A DNA stretch of 64,000 bases from the NCBI GenBank assembly GCA_027922465.2, contig BQMF02000213.1:1-64000 (forward strand). The letters are read 5' to 3'. A program made the translations under genes and the position numbers. How positions within the stretch are numbered: the first letter of the stretch is position 1; each line of letters begins with the position of its first letter. Below the pieces are notes generated by a model. That model saw only the letters and a list, made by a program, of their open reading frames with translations. It was not told the DNA's origin and made no database searches. This DNA is from Turritopsis dohrnii (taxonomy: Eukaryota > Cnidaria > Hydrozoa > Anthoathecata > Oceaniidae). Positions 50,201 through 61,634 of the stretch are shown piece after piece.

Positions 50201-51029
50201 AAATATTTTTATGTTTTCTTCATAACTTTTGATACCCTATCAAAATATCCAAATGGTATTATCATTTTGACATTATTTGCCAAAAATGACTTTTAAACCA
50301 TAATTCCCCCTTAATGAGTTCAGTAGATGACAATAACTGGATAGAACCTCCAATGTTATTAAAATAATAATCCTTACTCTTTTCAAGGATCTCACTGGTA
50401 TCTGTATCAAATAAAGAAAAAGAAGATGTTATAATGACTGCATAGAAAGTGTTAGTGTTAGTGTTAGTGTTAGTGTTAGTGTTCATAAAAGAAAAGTAGT
50501 AGATTTTGATAAAAAAATAAAAACATGCTTGGTATAATATAGGAGATCATTTCAATTTGAATCCTTACTCTTATAGGCATTTTCTACATTACCAGTATCT
50601 AATGAAGGAAAGAATGATGTTATAATGGCAGCATACAGAAAGCGCAAATATTATAAGGATATTGTAAAAGTTATAACATATGGAAAGGAGGCATTAATGT
50701 GTGTGGATCCTTACTATTAGCTGTTGTAGAAGCATTTAAATAAAAAAAAGGTTTTAAAAAGTCGGTGTCATAAACTTCACACACTTTAAAAGAAAAAAAA
50801 GAGAGAAAACCAAAGTAGTTTAAATAACAATCCTTACTCCTTTCTACATTTTCTATATTTTCATTATCTATTGAAGGAAAGGATGATGTTATAATGGTAG
50901 CATACAGAAAAGCCTAAACATCATAAGAGTATGAGAATGAAAAGTTATTGATAAAATGAAAGTTCTGCAGAAATCTTCATCTGAAACAAAACAAAAGTTT
51001 ACCTCCTCCTAATAATCTATCTTCTGCTC
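47264..51029 (-). CDS. Array of tiny symmetric phase-1 exons (minus strand)
   Basis: At least seven candidate exons, each with AG before and GT after on the minus strand, each a multiple of three, and each in phase 1 (mostly opening as a split GAT codon): 51003-51029 (27 nt, GAEDRLLGG), 50838-50867 (30, DNENIENVER), 50569-50598 (30, DTGNVENAYK), 50378-50401 (24, DTSEILEK), 47490-47513 (24, DEALPMAD), 47369-47404 (36, ASSSSASAAKSN) and 47264-47290 (27, DGVLATTKE). An eighth, 50715-50735, has lost its acceptor AG. Intron flanks resemble one another (donor GTAAGG, upstream TTCCTTCA/TTTATTTAG), implying exon duplication. The encoded peptides are short and acidic. No domain-bearing exon was found. 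A 2.7-kb transposon sits in the intron between 47513 and 50378. The function is unknown. Confidence 0.45.
47576..50310 (+). mobile_element. TTAA-flanked transposon (Kolobok-type?) of 2.7 kb
   Basis: Ends GGGGGAATTATGGT (47576-47589) and ACCATAATTCCCCC (50297-50310) are perfect 14-bp inverted repeats, immediately flanked by TTAA at 47572-47575 and 50311-50314. The interior carries one transposase pseudogene. A TTAA duplication with G-rich ends suits Kolobok (or piggyBac), whereas classic Mutator elements make 9-10 bp duplications. Confidence 0.8.
47900..49726 (+). pseudogene. Transposase of the 'Mutator-like' domain family, broken
   Basis: From ATG 47900 the protein has a basic start (SGKQKARSARKSKKKC), then after a frameshift near 48165 MDMELLADIFTQNTLCQECF, LSLKCTSCDFSH, VSVDGAWTNRGYSS (candidate catalytic Asp), CKACNLREEL, and PGMEQHG. 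After a second frameshift near 48960 come IKLECVGHYQKRIGSRLRKL and LTDSMIDRLQNYFG. In-frame TAA at 49190-49192 interrupts before HYPHCPVGPNSWCGY, and TAG at 49370-49372 interrupts before HGKTQNQNESFNSTMW. It ends PGGF at 49726. The layout is that of the metazoan proteins usually annotated 'Mutator-like transposase domain'. It is nearly full length but inactivated four times. Confidence 0.8.
50449..50483. repeat. (GTGTTA)n hexamer microsatellite
   Basis: Nearly six perfect GTGTTA units. On the minus strand it creates a spurious Asn-Thr repeat frame. Confidence 0.9.
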
Positions 51030-51037
51030 CTGAAATG

Positions 51038-53610
51038 AAATCAATAGGCTTTAAGTATTTGAATTCCACTATAAAAATTATATATTCGTTATAGCTTCTT
51101 GATTTTTCTAACAAAAATTTGAAAATCCTGTTCTTGTCGAATTTCAGCAGGTAGATTGTTATAGAATATCGCACCAGTAAAGAAGAATGTTTTTTTTGGT
51201 GGATTCCAGTTTAATCTTTGGTGGACCAATAAGATGACCATTAATTTCATGCCATGATGCTGTGTTGACCGATTTCAAAACAATTTGAGAAAGCTTCAGT
51301 TTCACCTGTGATTGATTTTCGAACGGAACCGCAAACTCGTTTCGGGTGTTCACCCATGACTGTCGGTAATTTTCACTCACCAGCCACGATGATGTGTTTT
51401 GCCCTGAGAAGTCTTTGTCGATACGGTTGGTGGAAGTAGTTGACAAGTGAGCAGTACGTAATGGTTGGTAAAGCTGAAGTGCAGCCATTGTTGTTAGATT
51501 TGGACGAATCTTTCGAAGTAATCTGAGTCTGGAAGAGGCTTTATTGTATGTTGCTTTAAAATGATCGTATAGACTCGGTGTTGTGTCGATATTTATTCCC
51601 AATTATTTGTATGACTCAGTCCGATTTATCTGAACAGATTGATGTTTTATGTGGACTTCTCAATATTTTTGGCAAGTCGAACTCCCGTTCCAAATACCAT
51701 CACTTCGGTTTTACCCTTTTTAAGGTTTACGATCAGCTCATTTTGTTCGAGTCAGCTCGATAGTTGATTTAAGTCATCATTTAGTGCTTCTTCTATTCTC
51801 TTCAAGTTCTTATCGTGAAAATCAATAACGGTATCATCGGCGTAAGTAACGATCTTGCATTTTTAAAGCTGCATTTCAGCATCGTTTAAGTGGAGTAGGA
51901 ACAAAAGGGGTCCCAAGATGGACCCCTGGGGTACACCACCATGAACCGGTAATTTCGTAGAACTTGACTCTTTTAATTGAACGTACTGCCAACGGTTGAA
52001 GAGGTAGTCTGTGAGAAACTCCTTTTCTAAGTCAACTATACCGTATCTTGGAAGCTTGCTAATGATAGAGCTATGGCTAATAGTATTAAAAGCTTTAGTC
52101 AAGTCAATGAATATAGTTCCAGTTAGTTGTGACTTGTCCATTGCTATATGAATTTCATCCAAGAACAGAGTAGCCGCTGATTCCGTGGATCTACATTTAC
52201 GGAAACCAAACTGCCTCGATGATAGTACATTATTTGACTCAAGGTATTCTGCGAGTTGGTCGTAAATGCACCGTTCCATTATTTTTGAAATAATCGGTAG
52301 TATTGTTATCGGACGATAATTACTGAAAAGGCTTTTCTCACTACTTTTGTAACTTGGGATGACTTTTCCAATCTTCAAGTCTTTTGATACTGTTAACTTT
52401 GTGATACTTAGATTAATCAGATGAGCAATTGGTTGTGCAAGTTCAGTAGAAAAATCTCCTAAAAACCGTGCTGGAATATTGTCCATCCCCGAACACTTAA
52501 CTTTTAAACGATTTAAGTGACGTCTGGTCTTAGGTATGGATACATGTCTGAATTTGAAACGAGTGTTAGTATTTGTTGGGACAGATTGATGGTAAGCCCA
52601 TACAAAGTTTGTGAGTTTAAATACGTTTTTCTTTAAGCTTTAAGACGGCGGTATGGAAGTATGAACAAAAACTTTCGCTATATTTGGATTATTCGACGTA
52701 GGTTTTCCGTTAATAATGAACTTCGTAGTTGATATCTCCTACGTTGATGTTTTTGTTGGGAAAAGTTTTTTCAAGAATTCCCAAAATTTCTTCAGCTTAG
52801 AGATATTTTCTTCTAGGAGTTCTTTGTTGTAGTCAGAATTCGCTCTCTTTATAAGGTCATTTACGTTGTTCTTCTTCCTTTTATAGACTTCCCTGTGTAG
52901 AAAATTCTATTGTTGCTTTGACTTCCTTGCTTTACGTAATAGGCTATCGCGATAATTCATTTGTTCTTTCAAAGGTTGCGACAGCCAAGGACAGGGCTTC
53001 CCCTTAATCGTTTTCTTGGTGAGTGGGGCGTGTTTGTCGATACAATTGATAAGAACATTTCTTAACAGCTCCCAGCAATGGTTTACGTCATAACAATTCA
53101 TGATTGGTGCCCAGTCAATTCCTTTTAGTTCACATCTAATTACATCGTGATTGTAATTATCGTGATTGTAATTTTTGTAATTACGTGAAGTAACAGTCTT
53201 TGGTGCGTACTTTGTATGTGCGTCTTTTCTTTCTGACAAAACCAACATTTCGTGGTCGCTGAGATTTGAGGGTATTGTGTTCAAGAAATTAATAGTCTCA
53301 GGTGAGTTTGATAGTACAACAATTAAGGTAGAAGTAGTTTCAGTTATTCTCGTTGGTTTAGAAATCAACTGCTTGTATCCGAGAGCAATAAAAACGTCTA
53401 TGATATCTTTGTGATTTTTGTCTATTAAAAAGTCACAATTAATGTCTCCCAAGATGGTCGTTTCTTTGTTTTCTAGCGAGATATGTTGTAAGGTCTCTGT
53501 CAAGATTTTTACAAAGTTTTCATTCGTATGATTAGACGTGTCAGGGGGTCTGTAAATGATACCAATGATGAACTTTTTGGTATTTTTGAAGGAAATTTCA
53601 AGCCAAATTT
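51038..53610 (-). pseudogene. LINE (endonuclease C-terminal part plus reverse transcriptase), CR1/L2-like
   Basis: The minus-strand frame begins inside the endonuclease (WLEISFKNTKKFIIGIIYRP, LENKETTILGDINCDFL, PSNLSDHEMLVLSE) and passes the linker KTIKGKPCPWLSQPLKEQMN (52907-53503). The RT 51863-52486 has NYRPITILPIISKIMER, RQFGFRKCRSTESAAT, FIDLTKAFNTISHSSI and GGVPQGSILGPLLFLLHLND. After a frameshift near 51860 it continues CKIVTYADDTVIDFHD and a thumb region, ending at a stop near 51041. It is 5'-truncated at about 53610, beside a short direct repeat CAAATTTCAAGCC. Better preserved than the LINE at 27-30 kb, with canonical GVPQG and YADD, and clearly of the same group. Frame breaks make it inactive. 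Confidence 0.85.
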
Positions 53611-54047
53611 CAAGCCATATAATTTCAACTAGAAAAGTACACTTTCCAACAAATTCGTATGAAAGGTTCGTATGAAGGCAAATTTCAGTTGTTAACCTTT
53701 TAGTTTGATATTTTTAGATGAAACAATCCCAAAGTGATGCTTGTAATTAAAGTTTGTGATGTTGTTTTACATATATCTTATGCAGTATATTATGTAGTAG
53801 AATATAACATTTCACAGTTTATGTGTAGTTTCACCATTTATATGTAACATTGTGTCAGTTTTTGTTCTCTTTGTGTAGCTTTGAAAAAATTTGAAAGTAG
53901 CGGTAATAGGTCTGATGGCTGCAGTAGTAGTAGTTCAAAACAACTTCAGATTGAATGAACTTCGTAAATAGCACTCATTGAGCTTAATTCAATGGTTGAT
54001 GTAGATATTAGCTTTTGTTATGATATTCAAGCAAAAAAGAGCAAGGA
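53611..54047 (+). other. Mostly non-coding; possible Ser-rich exon at about 53880-53958
   Basis: A frame after TGTGTAG at about 53879 reads KKFESSGNRSDGCSSSSSKQ and stops. It may be an exon, but there is too little to call. Confidence 0.25.
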
Positions 54048-54092
54048 ATAACTTCAGGCCATCCAATTTCTCGGTTAAAATTCTTGCAGATT

Positions 54093-54567
54093 CTTCAACG
54101 GTTTGAAAGAATACGACATAGACAAACTTAATGTTTTCAACATAAAAAGAGTGGCTCAAGGTAAACAACTCTCTTATATATTACCTTTACTACAGAAAAT
54201 ATCTCTGATGAATAATCCCATTCCATTGGAGGTGAATAATGGGGGTCTCAAGGAAACACTTGGACTCGTTTCAGTTTAAATATAACAGTGGTTTTTTCAT
54301 CACAACAAATGAGTACCTTGACTTTGGTGATGGAAGAGATGGTGAGGCTATCACAAACCGATTGTGCATGTTTGCCACAAAGGTCCTGCCAAAGAAAAAT
54401 TCATCAGTAAGCAGTATGTGGGATTTGCACTTTCGTTCAACCCATTATGGGCGCCTGATGTTTATTTGCCATCGTTCTATTTGTTATTCTTTAATTTGAT
54501 CCCTTGGCTCAGAACGCACTGCATGGATGTTTTTCGTTACGTGGCCTCCAAAATACGTCAAAAATGA
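54093..54567 (+). pseudogene. Fragment resembling a superfamily-3 helicase C-terminal region
   Basis: An exon-like segment near 54093-54160 reads FFNGLKEYDIDKLNVFNIKR and ends CTCAAG before GTAAAC. The next segment (54239-54420) reads GVSRKHLDSFQFKYNSGFFI, TTNEYLDFGDGRDGEAITNR, and LCMFATKVLPKKNSSVS. FxITTNE followed by an Arg-containing DAI/DGEAIxxRL stretch resembles motif C and the arginine-finger region of SF3 helicases. In another frame WLRTHCMDVFRYVASKI (about 54505-54560) would continue it, separated by about 95 bp of unrelated reading. No Walker A site was found. So this is a broken fragment of a replication-type protein of uncertain origin. Confidence 0.35.
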
Positions 54568-54954
54568 GTGCCCTACTTGTGGGAACAGAGATGGAGCTGT
54601 TACAGCGACTTTGACTATAATTATTGTCAATTGATGTTCAACGATCATTATTTGTGGAGGTTCTCGCAAATCACCATTTCCAAGTCTGCTGAAGACATAG
54701 ATGAGTCTATCATACCGCGACCGACAGTGAATCATGCCTTTCAGGAAGCCGAGGGAATCAAAAGTGTTATTTACATTACATTGCCATTAGATACGGAATA
54801 CTTTCATTGCGAGACCAGCAGTGCCAACATAGAATACCAACAGAAAGTCTTTAATCTTGTAAAAGAAAACCTGTCTAATGTTATTATAAGCGAGGAGACA
54901 GCTGAAGTATTCTGTAAGCGGCACCAATCAGGATGGAACCAATTCTGTGTATGA
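54568..54954 (+). CDS. Open frame of unknown family
   Basis: 128 codons from TTG/ATG-like start 54568 to a stop at 54952-54954. The second half is protein-like (EGIKSVIYITLPLDTEYFHC, QKVFNLVKENLSNVIISEET, AEVFCKRHQSGWNQFCV) and could be an exon or a transposon fragment. In an overlapping frame just upstream lies KYVKNECPTCGNRDGA. No family recognised. Confidence 0.3.
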   Translation: MPYLWEQRWSCYSDFDYNYCQLMFNDHYLWRFSQITISKSAEDIDESIIPRPTVNHAFQEAEGIKSVIYITLPLDTEYFHCETSSANIEYQQKVFNLVKENLSNVIISEETAEVFCKRHQSGWNQFCV

Positions 54955-56199
54955 TGTGTTGTTTTACGTGAACAACCTGGAGTGATTTCCCATTTCCAAG
55001 TTTACACATCAATTCATCAATACCACTGACTGAGACAAACTCCAGGAAAGCAATGACCAAAATTCAACGAAAAGGCACACATGAGGGAAGAAAACTGAAA
55101 TACTCACCCACCGTTTTGTTGCTAAAACAACTTGTTTGGATACCATAGTGGTCAATAGTGATGATGAAGAAGATCGTTATGCTGTCCTGAAAGCCATGTA
55201 TGGGAAATAGTTTCTAATGGATGAGGATTTGTCTTCTAAAGATGAAACCACACTTCCACTGTTTTCTTGCAAGAGAGCTGCAGTGGAATTGGAAAATGTG
55301 TCACCAACTTCTCAAAAGAAACAGAGGCTTAACAAAGATGGAGAGGAGTGCAGCCACATTTCCAATATTTGCAATGCTTTGTAAGCAACATTGCAGCCAT
55401 TGTTATGAAGAAAATAGTTAAAACAATTAATTTCTATATACTTCCCCTTATCACCGAAAGTTTTGTTTACGGTCGAATGGGCCTCATTTATCCATACACA
55501 TTCTATTCTCAGCTGATTCTAGCAACATTTAGTTACACGTTGTCAAAAGTTAACAGGGAATGATATGTTTAATTCTTCCTTGGAAATGGAAAAGCTGTAA
55601 TAAAAATCAGCTGATATAAAGGGGTATGTGACACTATAGCAGATGACGTAGGAAATGAAGCTTATTCCTTGTAAAACTGTGAATAGGTGTAACAATATCA
55701 TATGATTTGTGGCAGTAGCGGAAAAGATAAGCTTTTGTCTTAGAAAGTTGTAAAAAGGTGTGGCAACCTGGCACTAGATATGGTAACATGTAAGCTAATA
55801 TGGCAGTATTAGCTAATTGTTTTTCATGTAATATTTTTTCAATTCATACATCTTTGTTTACACAATGTCTGAGCTCTTTTATTAATTATCATATATGCAC
55901 TGTCCTTGTGTAATCTCTTAAGGGCATAAATTTTCGCAGGGACAAATGTTTGCGGAATTTATTTTCACAGTAAAACGGTCTGAAAATGTCAAGTTTCGGG
56001 AGTGATAAGTATTTTTGCATTCCTCTAAAATATGATCAATTTTGTTATGTTTGGGAAGAACGGAGACACCAATTTCAAGCGTCTTTAAATATTTAAAAAA
56101 AAGTCAATCTTCTAGATTGTCAAATATTGCAGATTCTTTCACCTGACTGTACTACTTCCCATTCATCATTGGACGAATATTCTTGTCTATATTGGTTGT
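54955..56199 (+). other. Weak coding remnants, then non-coding
   Basis: Around 55150-55380 frames read NSDDEEDRYAVLKAMYGK and DEDLSSKDETTLPLFSCKR, acidic pieces with stops that may continue the 54-kb remnant. After 55560 the sequence is non-coding. Confidence 0.3.
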
Positions 56200-57590
56200 A
56201 AAAATCTATATCCTCGCAGTCAACCTCCATAAAGGGGTAAGGTCTTTGTGTGGAAACTGAATAAAGGGATCAAACCCCCAATCTCTTTAGACACTGTTTC
56301 AGTCATGTCTGCTGATTTCCAACAGTTATCGATTATCTTCCTTTCTGTCTCCGATTTGAAATAGTTGTAAGCTTCTTAAAGCCAACTTGCATGTAATGGT
56401 TTGAGTGCAGACAGTTTCAGCTTAAATTTGATGTCATCCAAGCACATTCCCTTTTCCAACTGGTTTGTTATTTCCTTGCTGCACCATTGCCTAACCTTTT
56501 TTTCATGAAGGCCTTGAAAAAACCATTCACTGTGAGGTCAAGCAGCTGGATGAGGTTGGTCATGTTAGCTGTAATATTTTATTCTCCCATAACATTCGAA
56601 GAATTGCCTCTGTCATTTGCCCAGTAAGTACATCCATGATGAGCAACGCATATTGGTCTTCAAAGGTATTTTTTTTGCATTTGTAATCTATGTATGGAAT
56701 AATGATTTCGTCTAGTTATTTTAGAGATTCTTGTGTATTACTTAAGTGTTTAGGATTAGCACTTAAGCTAAATTTGTCTGGGAATTTAACTTTAAGGAAA
56801 CTCATAGATGTTTTTCCAACATAAATTAGTTGCATTGGTAGAAAATTATTCGAAATTGTGCTACCAAAAGTCGCTGTAATTGCTTTCTTGAAAGAAGAGC
56901 CAGCAAATTCTTTGAATTCTTTTTGGCCATGGTAAAAGATGAAGCTGGGGCAAACTTTGACGGTGTTTGGTCAATGTTCATGATTAATGAATCTGGAATC
57001 TTTTCAACTTTAGATATGATGCCATGATGGAAAATGAGCTCTGCTTCTTTTCTTTCATGATTGGGTATTTCAGGTCTAGTAGTGGAAACTCGTCTGACAA
57101 AACCCATCTTTCGAAAAAGGCTCTTCATCCAATAGTAGCTTTTGAAGTCATTGCTGCTTCTTGCTATCAGGGCCTTCACAGTAGCATATGTGACAACCAT
57201 TATTAACAGCTTCGCCTTTTTGGCATACAGCAAATAAAAAATATTTCACATTTATGTCGATTTGTCCCAGAAGAAGTGGTCTACCGTGTTTCAAATGGGG
57301 CAGTTTCTTCACAATTGATTTATTAGTTTTGTTCCCTTTTAAAGCCTTGTGATACTTGTCACAAAAGGTTCTGACGGTACTTTCCTTCAGCTGGGGATTT
57401 TCTATAACTTTAACACCATTGACATGGGGCTATGCATTGCTGTACTTTCCAATCTCAAAGGGTTCTTCATCAGAAAATCGTTGGTATCTGCCTCTTTTTG
57501 GAAATCGTGATTTTTGCTGCTATTTCTAATCTGTATTATAAAATACAGGCATTGTACGTTCACATCCACAAAAATAAACCCAAACATTTT
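56200..57590 (-). pseudogene. Jerky/CENP-B-type DDE transposase remnant
   Basis: Minus strand, in order: RFPKRGRYQRFSDEEPFEIG (about 57500), LKESTVRTFCDKYHKALKGN, HLKHGRPLLLGQID, then KSYYWMKSLFRKMGFVRRVS (56826-57233), IPDSLIMNIDQTPSKFAPAS with the first catalytic Asp, KKAITATFGSTISNNFLPMQ, LSANPKHLSNTQESLK, and ALLIMDVLTGQMTEAILRML with the second Asp. Tail pieces (DDIKFKLKLSALKPLHASWL) reach about 56200. This is the common pogo-group layout of a CENP-B-like N-terminus and a DDE_1 core. Multiple frame changes and stops show it is dead. Confidence 0.8.
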
Positions 57591-57644
57591 CCTTAAGAAG
57601 CTCTGACTCGCAAAAAATAATCCTCTAAAAATAATCCTCTTTAG

Positions 57645-57966
57645 GTAGTAAAACTAGATTGTATCTGATGAGCAAAGCAAGGGCAGTTGTGGCATTTGAG
57701 GAAATTTTCTGCAAGAGCAATGTAGTTAACGTTACAGGTGATCAAACCAGTGATAGTGATGATTCCTTAGCAGGTAAGTTATTTTTCCTTAATCTGTTTT
57801 CTTTTTTATCACAGATTTGTTTTCTCCAATTTTGCCCATTTATTGGTAGTTTTGTGATATTCTACATTTTCTTCAGATTTCTTAGAGAAGCCTCTGAAAG
57901 GATCTCAATGCAAAAAGATGCAAGTGAAAGATGAACAAGAGGAGAAATTTTTGACCGAACAACTGG
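57645..57966 (+). CDS. Two phase-1 symmetric exons of an unknown gene
   Basis: 57645-57773 (129 nt, after TTTAG, ending at GTAAGT) reads SKTRLYLMSKARAVVAFEEI, FCKSNVVNVTGDQTSDSDDSLA. 57877-57966 (90 nt, after CTTCAG, before GTATAT) reads DFLEKPLKGSQCKKMQ, VKDEQEEKFLTEQL. Both are multiples of three in phase 1, like the microexons at 47-51 kb and the tail exon at 24409-24483. No domain recognised; neighbouring exons were not found. Confidence 0.4.
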
Positions 57967-60751
57967 GTATATATTTAATCAAAACCCTTTTTCATATTCC
58001 TGTTTCACATAAGAGGTAGTGTTAGAATTATTGGAATTAGAAAATATTTGATGATTTTTAATAAAATTTTCTCTATTTTTCATTGAAATTTGTGCTTGAG
58101 TTTTCTATAGTTATTCACTTTTTATATATTTAACCATAGGGTGAAATATATGTTAAAACCGGCATTTTCCTTCTCCTCCTTCTTCTTCTTCTCCGTTCAC
58201 TTTTATAGCCGGGGTTCGGTATTGAACTTTCGCCTAGCCGCCAAAGTAGATAAGAATAGAGGCTGGTCTACAGTCAAGTAGTCCGCCATGTTTTTTCAGT
58301 CAGATGGGCTGTAGAAGATTTTTGATTTTTCCACTAGCTTTTAAAATGATTCAAGAGAATTCAAATTAAATGATGGAAATAAATAGTTTTAGTTTAGTAT
58401 TGTCTAAAGGTTTAAAAACTTTTCAAGAAACATGTAGAAAACAGAAAGGTATTGTTTTGTTTTTGTTGATGACAAAAATGCTATGTATTATGATGATTGG
58501 TAATTAAATGCTTGGCACATTGAAGCTGCGATTTCAGTGCAAAGGCGAAAATTCTTTATCAATACAGGCTGGAGATTTATTTTTATTTTACGTCCTGATA
58601 TAATATGAACTGAAAGCACATCAGCTATAAAATACAAGAGTGACACACATCTGGTCGAAAAATGTGCTTCCCTGGATATTCATTTAATCTGACAACAGAA
58701 ACATAATTTACTATGGATTAATTCCATGATCACCTATACTGTTTTGATACTATGGTATTTCAGGAAAAATTGATATACTGTCAATTTTCACACAAACAAC
58801 AAACGTATATAAATCAAAGCTCAATCTAACAAACAATCTTATTATACTAATTCGCGATTGTGTGTCACACTTTTATTTTAGAGAGTGATATATTTGGTTT
58901 TTCTTTCACGGTCAAAACCTTCTTATTTTTTTCCCTTTTCGTCGTAAAGCCACCCAGAGGCGAGAGTGTTTTTTTTTATTTTCCGCGATTAGTAAATGCT
59001 CCTCTGTTTTGTTATTTTTGGTTTGCGCAGTGGAAATCAGCCGAAAAACGTCTTTGGAGGAGTGCGAGCAATGTAATCTTCTTCGTTCGAAATTTGTCAA
59101 CGATCATTTCGTGAGCAAGAAACTTCGCAAAGAAGACGTGTTTCTTTTTGTATACAAATATTTTTATTTAAATTTGATTGTTTTAGGCAGCAAATCGACG
59201 AAAGAACTGACAAAGAAACACAGGTTTGTATGCACGAAGGTATTGTTATTATTATAAAACGTTTTATTATCGTGTTTATTGCTAAACTTTTACTCTTATT
59301 AATAAAAGAACACAGGTAGCACGTGTAAGTGAGTTAGTTGTTTGTTTACAATGAAAAATCATATTTAGATATACAGAAGAAGTGCTATTATTACATTAAA
59401 AATGGTCCTGCAGCTATGAATGTTTTTATTTCTCATGACGCTGTGGAAGTGGGGAAAGTGTTATGCTGTCTAATTGTATCTATTGTATCTAATTATATCG
59501 ATGCTTGATGCTTTTGTCTGCCTGCCAAAAAGTACAAAATCTACTGGAAAATACAGAAAGTTTAGCAGTTTTTCCAAACGAAGAGAGCAGTTTTATTTTA
59601 TGTATTTCACTTAAAAAAATGGTATTGAAAGTGTTTATAAATACCTATGTATGTTTGTGCTGGAAAGTAAATAAAGTATTAGTAATTTTTTTACAGGTAT
59701 GAATATAGAAGTAAAGAGTTTAGAAGTGTTTGAAAATGTCTACAGAAGATGATCAATGCTGTTTAGTTTACTAACATGTGAATTTGCAGTGAAAGGTATC
59801 CTATTTTGTTTGAAGTTCAGCTAAAGTTAAAATAGTATAAATCTATTTAGTTATAACACAGTTGGTATGCTGGATAAATAAGAATAAAGGGTTGTTTAAC
59901 TGTTGTGAATTAGCCAGAGGAGATATTAACTCAGATTAAAAATGTGGATGTTTTCAATTTTTTATAAACTCTTTAGATATAAATTCTGTCATTACGTTTG
60001 TGTTTTTAATTATTATTCATAAGGTAAATGTGTTCTTGAAGTTTCTTTTAGTTTGTTTTGCTTTCTTTCAATATCGTCATAGTATGTTTAGGTTTTTTTC
60101 TATGTTGATTATTAAGTTTGTGTCTTCAATTATTGTTTTTAAGTATGTTCTCAAAGTTCCTTTTTGTTTGTCATAATACGATTAGGTATCTGAATCATTA
60201 TGCATTCAAAATATTTTTTCTTTTAGATAAGCACAATAAAACTCATGGTTTTAATCATGATGTTGATGGTTTTTGGGAAAGAACAGACTATATTATCATT
60301 TCAAAAATTCATTAATGATTGCAGGCCAGTAACAAGCATGAGCGAAACAGTTGGAAGGTATCAATTTGCTTTTATTTATTATTTTATTATTTCATTCAAT
60401 GTCAGGGTAAACAGATCTGTTTTAAATATTGCAACTTCTCTCTTGTGTATAAATATATATATTCTGTTATTGCTATTTGTTTGTGTTAAATCTTCTGCAT
60501 GTAAAAAACATGATTTCGCTAAATAGGTTATTTTAAGCATTTCAATGATTAAAATTCTTTATCATTTTGATGTTTGGTTGTGTTTAATGTCTCCAAGCGT
60601 TAATCATTATCCCAGGAGCAAATGTTAAGTATTTCAATGTTATTGCTGTTTAATTATTTTTATCTTTGGTTCTTTACAGGGGAAATTTATTTTATTAAGC
60701 TTTCAAATTTGATTTAACCATTGAAAATTGTTTACCCGGGTTAAAGAATTC
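57967..60751. other. No gene firmly recognised
   Basis: A CTAGCCGCCAAAG word at about 58233 recalls the Helitron 3' end. A CpG-richer block at 58900-59110 (AAGCCACCCAGAGGCGAGAG) has a diverged echo at about 60835 (AACCACATAGAGGCGAGAG), so it is a repeat. A possible small exon follows TTTTAG at about 59188 (SSKSTKELTKKHR). Nothing else is supportable. Confidence 0.35.
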
Positions 60752-61320
60752 TGCGACACAACGCATACTGAACATGGGTGGCGAGCGATATATTTACTTT
60801 TAATTTACGGTCATCGTCCTCTTATGTGCTCGTAAAACCACATAGAGGCGAGAGACACTTTTTTCACGATCATTCCAAAAGCACGTGGCATCATTTGACG
60901 TCAGTTTTTTATTATCACGGGGAATCATTGCATTGCATCCCCAATCGAACGTGACGTTTTTGGGGAAATATCTCAAGAACCAATAGGGATAACTGACGTT
61001 TTTTGGGGTCAGCGATACGGGTGATGGGATGACGCATCATTTGGGCCCAAATTTTATTTGTTACTGCGGATATGACGTCATCAAAATCTTTGATCAGCGA
61101 TATCTCTCTAACGGTTGGTCGTAGCAAAACGATCCCATACATTTTTTTGATCAGTTTTTTCGAGCTATACAACATGGTTACATTTTCTGTTTCCAATTCC
61201 TAAATTGAAATTTTCATCACGAGGATCGTTCACGGGAAAGTCGATTTTGACCCATCCTTTTCGAAGTTAAGTTTGGTAAAAAGTTTTTACCCGGGATACT
61301 AGTCTGTATATAAATTAAAT
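60752..61320. repeat. Helitron-related fragments
   Basis: 60752-60785 (ACAACGCATACTGAACATGG...) resembles the inverse of the 3' region of Helitron copies B/C. CCCCAATCGAACGTGAC with CCAATAGGGATAAC (about 60937-60995) resembles the inverse of their 5' region. The order is rearranged, so these are separate or shuffled fragments. Confidence 0.5.
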
Positions 61321-61634
61321 CAAGCCAGAACAAGAAACATCTACTTTCAGCTTTTTAGTGATTTGGTTATGGATGTGTAGTCTATTTTCACTACCAAAAT
61401 CTGTTGGGTTTTTTTTCATTTAGGATTTACAATGCAATGGCCATTTTTATCAAATAATAAATATATAAATACATTTATTTATTTATTCTGAACACTTGAA
61501 TTTAATTGTCACATTAAGCCCATGTCTTTTTTGAAAATAACTCTTCTGTCCGAATTTGAAGTGCTAATTTGAAGTGCCTTTGATAGTTATTTGCTTATAT
61601 ATTGAAGATATTCTTCAGGACGTAAAGCTTTAGT

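Noticed and set aside
50262..50486. Minus-strand frame with Asn-Thr repeats
   Set aside because: Produced by the GTGTTA microsatellite.
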